Source: Paenibacillus glycanilyticus NBRC 16618
GTDB taxonomy: Bacteria > Bacillota > Bacilli > Paenibacillales > Paenibacillaceae
Direction: 5' to 3'
Assembly: GCF_004000805.1 (NCBI RefSeq)
Contig: NZ_BILY01000052.1
Coordinates: 1-40,218 of the forward strand
Length of the DNA: 40,218 nt
Part shown: one piece after another, positions 16,587-23,346 of the stretch
How the letters are laid out: every line of letters begins with the position of its first letter
Position numbering within the stretch: position 1 is the first letter of the stretch
Program-made: the position numbers and the translations under genes
Notes under the pieces: model-generated
The model's database searches: none
Seen by the model: only the letters and a program-made list of their open reading frames with translations
Told to the model about the DNA's origin: nothing

Positions 16587-16679
16587 CTGCTCATCTCCCG
16601 CTTATAAGATATAATAAATGGAACCGTCGCATACAATGGTAGCTGTACAGGCCTAGCAACGTAAGAAAGGAGGCGGCTG

Positions 16680-17780
16680 GTGGCATTCCATCGCATTTAT
16701 GTTCGCGTCAGATGGCTCTTTATCCTTCTTATCGTTCTTATGCTTGCCATCTGCAAGCTTCCCGTCATGGCCGAGCCTCAATTGACGGAGGACGAGCAGG
16801 TCAATCAGATACTGGAGAAGAGCTTGTCTATCGTTGAGATTGACAAAGAAATCGCACGCATACAAGCAGAAAAAGAAAAGGTTGCGGGCGACATGACCGT
16901 CACCGACAAACGGATTGCGCAGCGCGAACAGGAAATCAAGGAGAAGCGGGAAGAAGCGGGAAAAGTGCTTCGCGCTTATTATATGGGTGAACGCGAGCTT
17001 CTGCTGCGCGCGATTATTTCCTTCCATTCGATTCACGATTTATTCGCTATGCTGGACTACGTAGACATTATTTTTTCGCGGGACCGGAACACGCTTGATT
17101 CTTACACGAAGGAATATAAGAGCTTGAAAGAGGAATACGTCAAATTGGACGGAAGAAAAACGGAGCTCGAAGATATCGAAAACCGGCTTCAAACCCAGCG
17201 CAGCCGGGTTGCGCAGCTGGAGCAGCAGATTGACGGCCAGCTCGCCGGACGTTCCGACGCGGATCGGCTTCGCCTGCTGATGCAAGAGCTGACGAATTAT
17301 TGGGAATCGGCCGGACTTGAGGAAGTGGAGCAGTATTTCGACGCTTTGTCCAAAGCGATGAACAAGCTGCCCAGCTGGATTGAGGACAATAAGGAGTACC
17401 TGGAGATAAACGGGTTTAATTATACGATTCGTATTCCGGAAGACGCTCTGAACGCTTTCCTTCGGGAGCAGGATAAACGGTTTAACGACTTCTCCTTCCG
17501 GTTTGAAGACGGCAAAGTAATCGCATCAGGCAAGCACGATAATATGGAAATTGCCGTCTCCGGTCATTACACCGTGGAAGACAAGCCAAAGAACGGCATT
17601 GTATTCCATGTCGATGAGTTGTTGTTTAACGGTTTCGCACTGCCTGACACGACGCGGAAAGCGCTTGAAGACAAATTTGATCTCGGTTTTTATCCCGGTG
17701 ATATCATTAAATTCATACAAGCTAAATCGGTTGAAATGAAAGACAAGGAGCTCACTGTTTATTTGAAGATGAAGCTGTAA
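16680..17780 (+). CDS. Secreted coiled-coil protein with PcsB-like N-terminal region and unknown beta-rich C-terminus
   Basis: A 366-residue exported protein. The start is GTG with AAAGGAGG upstream. A signal peptide (about 10-31, ending VMA) is followed by two long coiled coils (about 45-90 and 140-185). The segment between them (LRAYYMGERELLLRAIISFHSIHDLFAMLDYVD) strongly resembles the coiled-coil region of PcsB/CwlO-type peptidoglycan hydrolases. No NlpC/P60, CHAP or M23 domain follows. Instead about 130 residues of alternating polar and hydrophobic beta-like sequence (ISGHYTVEDKPKNG...ELTVYLKMKL) end the protein. Its last 29 nt overlap the convergent downstream gene. Function unknown; it may regulate or scaffold cell-wall enzymes. 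Confidence 0.8.
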   Translation: MAFHRIYVRVRWLFILLIVLMLAICKLPVMAEPQLTEDEQVNQILEKSLSIVEIDKEIARIQAEKEKVAGDMTVTDKRIAQREQEIKEKREEAGKVLRAYYMGERELLLRAIISFHSIHDLFAMLDYVDIIFSRDRNTLDSYTKEYKSLKEEYVKLDGRKTELEDIENRLQTQRSRVAQLEQQIDGQLAGRSDADRLRLLMQELTNYWESAGLEEVEQYFDALSKAMNKLPSWIEDNKEYLEINGFNYTIRIPEDALNAFLREQDKRFNDFSFRFEDGKVIASGKHDNMEIAVSGHYTVEDKPKNGIVFHVDELLFNGFALPDTTRKALEDKFDLGFYPGDIIKFIQAKSVEMKDKELTVYLKMKL

Positions 17781-19032
17781 CCGATTGGATAAAGGCGGCA
17801 ATGTCTGTCGCCCCGCTCGTATACAGCTGCCATGAAGCTTCCCATCGGCTCCATTCCTTATGCCAGTTCGGGGCAGGCGGTTCGCCGATTGGCTCTTCAT
17901 TTAGCAAAGGCAACCACCATGTAGGCGGATATTGGGCCGTTGAGCCGGAATATCCGCCTATTTCGTATATCGAATTTTTCGCAGGCAATTTGCCAAGATG
18001 TTCGTAATTGCGCCCCTGCTCTGTCACGCTCGTCATCTCTTTAATCCAGCTGAAGGCCGCGTCCGCCCTATCCGTATTCGCCGAAACGACAAAGCTGCTG
18101 CTCCCAAGCCATAAGTTGCGAAGCTTAAGCTTATCGATTAGCAGCTTATCCTGCTCGGATTGGGATAGTGCTTTAAAATCCGACCACGATACAACCGAGA
18201 CAAGCAAACGCTGATTGTCCATCTCCGTGCCAAGCAAGCGTTTATTAACGGCTTTTGACGGAATCGTCAAAGAAGCCGTCTCCGAAAGACGATTAGCCGA
18301 CTCATCATTCAGAATTAAGGCAGCTGCCCCTCTTTTCTCTGCGCTGCTCCAGGCATCCAGCCAAGCTGCCGTCCCGCTGAAATCCGCAGGCAAATAAAGC
18401 AAGGAAGCCGGCGCCGACCCGGAAGCCGTTAGTCGGTCCGCGAGCTGGAGGAAGCTTGTCCAATCCTTGGGAGGATCGCTCATGTTCTGCTCGGTCAGCA
18501 TAGCTTTATTCCACACAAGAATGGACGGGTCTGCATCGTAAGGTATACCCCAGAGATAACTGTTCCACTTGAGCGGTGCAAGCAGCTTGGCAGGCTGGTC
18601 GGACAAAGTGCTTGCCGTATTGACGCTATCAACGGGCTCAAGCAGGCCCATAACGGCGAACTCCCTTACCCAGCCGCTGTCCATCAGCATAATATCGGAG
18701 GATGCGCCCAGCAGAAGATCTTGCTTCCAAGTGGCATACGCCTCTTCCTTCGACTCGATATTCAGCAGCTCAACTTGGATGTTGGGGTATTTGAATCTGA
18801 AACGTTCATTTGCCTCTTCTAAATTAGCAAATTGCTCAGCCGACATGGAAACGGTTACAACAATGGATTCCATCGGTTCGTCATCCAGCTCGTTAGCGAC
18901 GGGTCCAGTATTTGAGTCATGGGAGCTGCCGCCGGAAGATGCCGGCTTATGCGGGTCCATGTTAGGAATAAGCAAAATAACGGACAACAGCACTGCTCCT
19001 GCAAGGATCATCACAAATCTCCTTGTAGCCAC
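17752..19032 (-). CDS. Extracellular solute-binding family 1-like protein (orphan)
   Basis: A 426-residue protein with the fold signatures of ABC sugar-binding proteins: EEANERFRFKYPNIQVELLNIESKEEAYATWKQDLLLGASSDIMLMDSGWVREFAVMG, then WGIPYDADPSILVWNKAML. The N-terminus (MATRRFVMILAGAVLLSVILLIPN) is a signal/anchor segment without a lipobox Cys, so it may be membrane-anchored or secreted rather than lipidated. No permease or ATPase gene is nearby. The start is GTG with GGGAG about 8 nt upstream. It is convergent with, and overlaps by 29 nt, the secreted coiled-coil gene. Confidence 0.82.
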   Translation of the reverse strand: MATRRFVMILAGAVLLSVILLIPNMDPHKPASSGGSSHDSNTGPVANELDDEPMESIVVTVSMSAEQFANLEEANERFRFKYPNIQVELLNIESKEEAYATWKQDLLLGASSDIMLMDSGWVREFAVMGLLEPVDSVNTASTLSDQPAKLLAPLKWNSYLWGIPYDADPSILVWNKAMLTEQNMSDPPKDWTSFLQLADRLTASGSAPASLLYLPADFSGTAAWLDAWSSAEKRGAAALILNDESANRLSETASLTIPSKAVNKRLLGTEMDNQRLLVSVVSWSDFKALSQSEQDKLLIDKLKLRNLWLGSSSFVVSANTDRADAAFSWIKEMTSVTEQGRNYEHLGKLPAKNSIYEIGGYSGSTAQYPPTWWLPLLNEEPIGEPPAPNWHKEWSRWEASWQLYTSGATDIAAFIQSVTASSSNKQ

Positions 19033-19150
19033 ACACTTCTCCCTTTCCGATATATCTTAAGCCCCCGAAGTCTAGTCTATTAAAACCTATCATAGCAATA
19101 AAACGCAGAGTTGTCCAAACAAGTCTAGGACTTTATCCCCCCCACCCTAT

Positions 19151-19304
19151 AGGTTAATGGGGCAAACTGCGTATTTGAATGTTCTTTCGGCCACTGTTGC
19201 TCGGGAATTCCTTGATTAGACAAGTTAAGGTTGGAATTCCCGAGCAAAGGCGGACGCTACGCTCCTCAAGAATCATTCAAATACTCCGTTCGCCCTATTA
19301 ACCT
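19151..19304. repeat. 154-nt imperfect inverted repeat with nested perfect arms
   Basis: Outer arms 19151-19181 and 19274-19304 match at 27 of 31 positions when one is reversed (ends AGGTTAAT...ATTAACCT). Inner arms 19197-19211 and 19233-19247 match at all 15 positions (TTGCTCGGGAATTCC and its complement) around a 21-nt loop. The DNA or its RNA could fold into one long hairpin with an asymmetric internal loop (15 versus 26 nt). There is no ORF inside and no obvious target-site duplication. It may be a dispersed genomic repeat or a non-coding RNA; no second copy was noticed in this window. Confidence 0.85.
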
Positions 19305-19320
19305 TTGCCTTTAAACCGAA

Positions 19321-19356
19321 AAGCAGCGGTGCTGGGATTTCCCGGCACCGCTGCTT
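19321..19356 (-). terminator. Terminator hairpin after the PhoH-like gene
   Basis: A 12-bp perfect stem (19321-19332 with 19345-19356), extended inside by GGG/CCC, lies 16 nt past the PhoH-gene stop. The minus-strand T tract is short and interrupted (TTTTCGGTTT), but the hairpin is very stable. Confidence 0.8.
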
Positions 19357-19371
19357 CTTTTAAGGCTAAGT

Positions 19372-20703
19372 TTATAGAAGATCCGCTGCGAGCTGGGCGA
19401 GCTTGGAACGCTCGCCTTTTTCGAGAGTGATGTGACCGCTTATGCCTTCGCTCTTGAAATGCTCGACGATATGCGTGAGACCGTTGCTCACGGCGTCCAG
19501 ATAAGGATGGTCGATCTGCTCCGGATCGCCCATCAGAACGATTTTACTGCCCTCTCCCACGCGGGAGACAATGGTTTTGACCTCATGCTTCGTTAAGTTC
19601 TGTGCTTCGTCGATAATAATGAACTGACCCGGAATCGAGCGTCCGCGAATATAGGTAAGAGCTTCGACTTGGATACTTCCGAGTCCCATTAATATTTTAT
19701 CGATGTCGCCGGATTTCTTGGTATCGAACAGATATTCAAGATTATCGTAGATCGGCTGCATCCATGGACGCAGCTTTTCTTCCTTCTCGCCCGGCAGGTA
19801 ACCGATGTCCTTGCCCATCGGCACGACCGGGCGGGCAATTAACAGTTTTTTGTATTTATGCTCATCCTCCACCTTCAAGAGGCCGGCGGCAAGCGCAAGC
19901 AGCGTCTTGCCCGTGCCGGCTTTGCCGGTCAGGGTGACAAGCGGGATTTCATCGTTGAGCAGCAGCTCAAGAGCCATGCGCTGCTGAGCGTTGCGGGCCG
20001 TAATACCCCAGATCGGGTCATTGCTTAAGAACAACGGCTCTAGGCGTACGCCGTCCTGGCTGACCTTCAGCAGGGCGGATTTGGAGGTTCCCATCTCATC
20101 CCGCAGAATTACGAATTCGTTAGGCTTCAGCCTGGCGATATTCTGCATGCTTTTGACCGTCAGGAACCGGTACGTATAAAATTCGTCGATAACAGACGGA
20201 TGGACAAACAAGGTCTCATAGCCGGCATAAAAATCAGTCGTGGACACGGTCCGGTCGGACAAATAATCCTGGGCTTTGAGGCCCAGCACATCCGCTTTGA
20301 TCCGGACCAGCACATCTTTGCTTACAAGAACGACAGTGCTGGATTGTTCGTTCTCCAGCTGTTCCAAGTGATAGTTGAGCGCGACGGCAAGAATTCGGTT
20401 GTCATTGGTCATTTCTCCAAACATCTCTTGCACTCGCATGAAACTCCGATGATTAAGCTCCACCTTTAACAGTCCGCCGTTAGGAAGCGTTATGCCCTCG
20501 TGTAGATGCCCTTCCACCCGCATACCATCGAGCAACCGGGATATGGAACGCGCATTGCGCCCTAGTTCGTCTGCCAGCCTCTTCTTGGAGTCGATTTCTT
20601 CCAACACCACCGCGGGAATGATGACTTCGTTATCCTCGAAGGCAAAGAGCGATTGCGGATCATGAAGCAGCACATTAGTGTCGAGCACGAATATTTTTTT
20701 CAT
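19372..20703 (-). CDS. PIN-PhoH ATPase (YlaK-like)
   Basis: A 443-residue fusion of a PIN-domain nuclease (residues 1-140, starting KKIFVLDTNVLLHDP with acidic residues typical of PIN) to a PhoH-type P-loop ATPase. Walker A is GKAGTGKT (about 260-267) and Walker B FIIIDEAQ (about 361-368), followed by VLMGDPEQID. The PhoH2 class has RNA helicase and ribonuclease activity in characterised members. The start is ATG 20703 with GGAGGG 6 nt upstream; an in-frame ATG at 20727 has none. It is divergent from the YlaJ-like lipoprotein gene, recalling the B. subtilis ylaJ-ylaK neighbourhood. Confidence 0.92.
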   Translation of the reverse strand: MKKIFVLDTNVLLHDPQSLFAFEDNEVIIPAVVLEEIDSKKRLADELGRNARSISRLLDGMRVEGHLHEGITLPNGGLLKVELNHRSFMRVQEMFGEMTNDNRILAVALNYHLEQLENEQSSTVVLVSKDVLVRIKADVLGLKAQDYLSDRTVSTTDFYAGYETLFVHPSVIDEFYTYRFLTVKSMQNIARLKPNEFVILRDEMGTSKSALLKVSQDGVRLEPLFLSNDPIWGITARNAQQRMALELLLNDEIPLVTLTGKAGTGKTLLALAAGLLKVEDEHKYKKLLIARPVVPMGKDIGYLPGEKEEKLRPWMQPIYDNLEYLFDTKKSGDIDKILMGLGSIQVEALTYIRGRSIPGQFIIIDEAQNLTKHEVKTIVSRVGEGSKIVLMGDPEQIDHPYLDAVSNGLTHIVEHFKSEGISGHITLEKGERSKLAQLAADLL

Positions 20704-20818
20704 GAGAACCCTCCCGGCGTCGGTCATTCAATAGATAGACATACATAGCCATACTTGGCTACGGGTACACTACATTCTGATTAGACGATGTGCAACAAGA
20801 AAAAGAGGTGGAATCAAC

Positions 20819-21361
20819 ATGTACCGGAAACTTATTGCGGCGATCGCTATTGCGGCAATTACGGCTGGCTGCGGCAACGCCCTTCGAAACGAAACATCAC
20901 CCTCTCCTCAAAATAATGGCTCTGTTCGCGCACAGCAGACAAGTCCTCAGAAAAAAGAAATTGCGAATCCTGAGCAAGTCTCGAGGCATTTGGAACAGCT
21001 GGCCATGGGCATCAAAGGTGTTACGAATGCGCACTGCGTGGTGCTCGGAAACACCGCCGTGGATGGGATCGATGTCGACAGCAAGCTTGATCGCTCCAGA
21101 GTCGGCACAATCAAATATTCCGTCGCCGAAGCTTTCCATAAAGATCCCTACGGCATTGATGCTATCGTAACAGCCGATATGGATTTGTCACAGCGGCTGA
21201 ACGAAATCGGTGCGGATATCCGCCGCGGCAGGCCGATCAGCGGCTTTGCGGAAGAGATGGCTGACATTATCGGCCGTATCGTACCGCAGATCCCTCGAGA
21301 GGTTATGCCGCAGGATCCGGAAGTACAACAGCGGGCCAACAATTTACACAAACTTCATTAG
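20819..21361 (+). CDS. YhcN/YlaJ-family sporulation lipoprotein
   Basis: A 180-residue lipoprotein with a signal peptide and lipobox ITAGC (Cys at about 18), a Ser/Gln/Asn-rich linker, and a YhcN/YlaJ domain (about 50-150: VSRHLEQLAMGIKGVTNAHCVVLGNTAVDGIDVD...VGTIKYSVAEAFHKDPYG...IVTADMDLSQRLNEIG). Relatives are spore or forespore-membrane lipoproteins of B. subtilis with roles in germination. The ATG has GAGGTGG upstream. It is divergent from the PIN-PhoH gene. No clear forespore sigma-G boxes were seen. Confidence 0.88.
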   Translation: MYRKLIAAIAIAAITAGCGNALRNETSPSPQNNGSVRAQQTSPQKKEIANPEQVSRHLEQLAMGIKGVTNAHCVVLGNTAVDGIDVDSKLDRSRVGTIKYSVAEAFHKDPYGIDAIVTADMDLSQRLNEIGADIRRGRPISGFAEEMADIIGRIVPQIPREVMPQDPEVQQRANNLHKLH

Positions 21362-21387
21362 CTTGTATACCGCGCCATAAGACACAA

Positions 21388-21416
21388 AAAGCCTAGTGAT
21401 CATATCACTAGGCTTT
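21388..21416. terminator. Bidirectional terminator between the YlaJ-like gene and the small ORF
   Basis: A perfect 13-bp stem (21388-21400 with 21404-21416, 3-nt loop) has A and T tracts on both sides. It serves the YlaJ-like gene on the plus strand and overlaps the last codons of the minus-strand small ORF. Confidence 0.88.
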
Positions 21417-21594
21417 CCTTACGACAGTATGTCCGTTTGGACAAGCCTGTCATCAGTTTATTCGGTTCCATCCGGATACATGCCGAGATCGGCACACAGA
21501 TGCATTCTTCAGCCGCAAGGCTCAAGAGGTTTCCCGAGCGCTCGTCACCGCTTCTTCTATTAAGTGTGAATGTCGCGGCTACGGCTTTGGGCAT
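21400..21594 (-). CDS. Small hypothetical protein, 64 residues, Cys-containing
   Basis: A short unrecognised ORF. The start is ATG 21594 with a perfect AGGAGG (21608-21603) and 8-nt spacer. A consensus-like promoter (TAGACT-17-TATAAT) lies upstream, after the LCP gene. The protein (MPKAVAATFTLNRR...) contains three or four Cys (ECICVPISAC, TYCRK) and no membrane helix. Its stop lies in the loop of the terminator hairpin, similar to the second TerC gene here. Codon use looks ordinary for the genome. The gene could be real or fortuitous; function unknown. Confidence 0.5.
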   Translation of the reverse strand: MPKAVAATFTLNRRSGDERSGNLLSLAAEECICVPISACIRMEPNKLMTGLSKRTYCRKESLVI

Positions 21595-21636
21595 CCGCAT
21601 GACCTCCTCTAGGAAGGATTTCATATCCGTACACCT

Positions 21637-21665
21637 ATTATAGCGGTAAAGTAACCGCCAGTCTA
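21637..21665 (-). promoter_or_regulatory. Putative sigma-A promoter of the 64-aa ORF
   Basis: On the minus strand TAGACT (21665-21660), a 17-nt spacer and a perfect TATAAT (21642-21637) lie between the LCP gene stop and the small ORF. Confidence 0.6.
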
Positions 21666-21668
21666 TGG

Positions 21669-22715
21669 TTATTCAGCCATTTTCGCTTGCAAAGCCGCAC
21701 GAGCTTCGCTGAGCTTGGCTTCATCCAGATACACGTACGGACTCTTCCACACGCCTTCTAACGGAATGAATTGAACATCCGAGCTGCTGATGCCGAAATA
21801 CGTCTTCATCAGGTTCTGAATTTCCTTCGGCGGCATGTCGATTTCCATGTTGTCTCCAACAGCGTCAATAACTTCGCCCATTTTCGTGATTCCGCTTAGC
21901 GATTTCATCTTGTCGACGATCTTCGCTACCACTTCGCTTTCGCGCTTGTTGCGGTCGAAATCGCTGGACATGTTTTTGCCGTCGTTCGATTTCCGGTAAC
22001 GGACAAAATCAAGCGCTTGGTCCCCGTCAAGCTTCTGGAAACCCTTCTTCAGATTGATGTTGGTGCCGTCATAATTATCGACGTACCTCATATCCATATC
22101 GACGTTCACTTCAATGCCGCCAAGGGCGTCCACGACGTCCTCAAAGCCTTTAAAGTTAACAACCGCCGTATATTTCAAATCTACGCCAAAAAATTTGCCC
22201 AGCATATCCCGAATCGCGCGTTTTGCATCCTCTTCCGCCGCTTCCTTGTCCATGCCTTTTTCGGAACGGGCTTGGCTGAAGAACGTCGCATAGTTGGCGT
22301 TCGCCTTGCGCTCGCCATAACCTTCCAGCTGCAGCAAGGAGTCGCGCGGAATGGAAATGACGGTGGCCGATTTGGAATTGGGATTAAAGACGGCCACCAT
22401 CATGACGTCGGTGTTCATGCCGCCGCCCTTGGCCCTTGTATCGAGGCCAAGCAATACCATTCCTACTGCTTTCTTCTTGACGGATTCCGCAGTCGGAATC
22501 TTTACGTCATCGTTAGAAACCGTACCAATTTGCTGGATTGCATTGTTCGCCTTGTTAGCCAAAAATCCGAAGTATGCCACGATAATCAAAATAACAGCTA
22601 AAAATAGCAGTAACACGACTTTCCATACGCGTCTTTTCTTCGGTTGCTTAGGCGATCTAGGAGCAGTCTTGGCATTTGCTCTCCGGGAAGGCAGTTCAGC
22701 CGAGCCTTGCGTCAT
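21669..22715 (-). CDS. LytR-CpsA-Psr (LCP) family protein
   Basis: Membrane-anchored phosphotransferase that attaches teichoic acid or other glycopolymers to peptidoglycan. The 348-residue protein has a basic cytoplasmic N-terminus, one membrane helix (about 31-52) and an extracytoplasmic LCP domain. That domain shows GMVLLGLDTR, MNTDVMMVAVFNP and VISIPRDSLL, then DALGGIEVNVD and the Arg pair in QALDFVRYRKSNDGKNMSSDFDRNKRE that binds pyrophosphate. It is the standard LCP length. The ATG is preceded by AAAGGTGAT. It follows the 90-aa gene by 18 nt, in the typA-ylaH direction. Confidence 0.93.
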   Translation of the reverse strand: MTQGSAELPSRRANAKTAPRSPKQPKKRRVWKVVLLLFLAVILIIVAYFGFLANKANNAIQQIGTVSNDDVKIPTAESVKKKAVGMVLLGLDTRAKGGGMNTDVMMVAVFNPNSKSATVISIPRDSLLQLEGYGERKANANYATFFSQARSEKGMDKEAAEEDAKRAIRDMLGKFFGVDLKYTAVVNFKGFEDVVDALGGIEVNVDMDMRYVDNYDGTNINLKKGFQKLDGDQALDFVRYRKSNDGKNMSSDFDRNKRESEVVAKIVDKMKSLSGITKMGEVIDAVGDNMEIDMPPKEIQNLMKTYFGISSSDVQFIPLEGVWKSPYVYLDEAKLSEARAALQAKMAE

Positions 22716-22733
22716 AGGATCATCACCTTTATG

Positions 22734-23006
22734 TCAGTTATATTTCGGATTGGACCGGATATCAACGAGAAGCTGCTCGGCAGCCTCCCGCGGATACATT
22801 TGCAGCTTTGTGCGTCCGTTGCGTTCATATTTGACGTGAACCATCGTCGCATCCGTTGCCGAAATATGCAGATTGGAAACCTCGTGGTCTTCCGACAAAA
22901 TTTGCGCGAAGAAGTCACGGGTATCCAATGCCGCCCGATCATCCGGCCGGTCTTCGGCTACGATATGAATCTGCAGCCAGTTGAACAAGGCATCATCAAA
23001 CGTCAT
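22734..23006 (-). CDS. Conserved-looking hypothetical protein, 90 residues
   Basis: A small soluble protein I do not recognise (MTFDDALFNWLQIHIVAEDRPDDRAALDTRDFF...MYPREAAEQLLVDIRSNPKYN). It is acidic at the N-terminus with alternating alpha and beta character and no Cys or membrane segment. Its ATG overlaps the ylaH stop by 4 nt (ATGA), and the LCP gene follows after 18 nt. It is therefore almost certainly translated as part of that operon. It occupies roughly the place of ylaI in B. subtilis but lacks the zinc-binding Cys of YlaI. Confidence 0.82.
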   Translation of the reverse strand: MTFDDALFNWLQIHIVAEDRPDDRAALDTRDFFAQILSEDHEVSNLHISATDATMVHVKYERNGRTKLQMYPREAAEQLLVDIRSNPKYN

Positions 23007-23317
23007 TTGCCTGAATCAGCTTCCTTTACGGCGCCGCTGTCGGCCCGGTTATTTTTCCATTTGTCGTAGAGCTGCCGGCCGCGAAGCATAAGCATCATAA
23101 GCACGGCAATTCCCATACATTGAATAATAGGAAGCTTGTCAACCTGCAGGACCATCAGCACAAACGAGCCGATGGCCATCAGGATATAGACAAGAACTTC
23201 TTTCAGGATCGGAAGCTTCTGATTGTTAGCCCTGAACACTTTGTTGAAGATATAAATCGTAAATCCAAGAATAAGCAAATACGATACGGCGTGATGGTCG
23301 CTCAACCATTGCTGCAT
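23003..23317 (-). CDS. ylaH: YlaH-like membrane protein
   Basis: A 104-residue integral membrane protein with about three helices (12-28, 39-58 and 64-80) and a charged, soluble C-terminal tail (RQLYDKWKNNRADSGAVKEADSGK). The segment HHAVSYLLILGFTIYIFNKVFR and the position directly downstream of typA fit YlaH. Function is unknown. The ATG has AAGGGGG about 10 nt upstream; the end overlaps the 90-aa gene. Confidence 0.8.
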   Translation of the reverse strand: MQQWLSDHHAVSYLLILGFTIYIFNKVFRANNQKLPILKEVLVYILMAIGSFVLMVLQVDKLPIIQCMGIAVLMMLMLRGRQLYDKWKNNRADSGAVKEADSGK

Positions 23318-23346
23318 GCCGTGACCCCCTTATGCCTGCCAGGTGA

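Larger units (their letters stand above)
19033..19371. other. Gene-free region with inverted repeat and terminator
   Basis: No plausible gene lies in these 339 nt. They hold the leader of the solute-binding gene, a C-rich stretch (about 19137-19146), the 154-nt inverted repeat, and the PhoH-gene terminator. Confidence 0.8.

Noticed and set aside
19151..19304. Insertion sequence or terminator interpretation of the inverted repeat
   Set aside because: No transposase, no clear target duplication, no T run after the arms, and a separate good terminator lies next to it.
21437..21643. Plus-strand 68-codon ORF opposite the small minus-strand ORF
   Set aside because: It needs a TTG start with no ribosome site, whereas the minus-strand frame has AGGAGG and a promoter.
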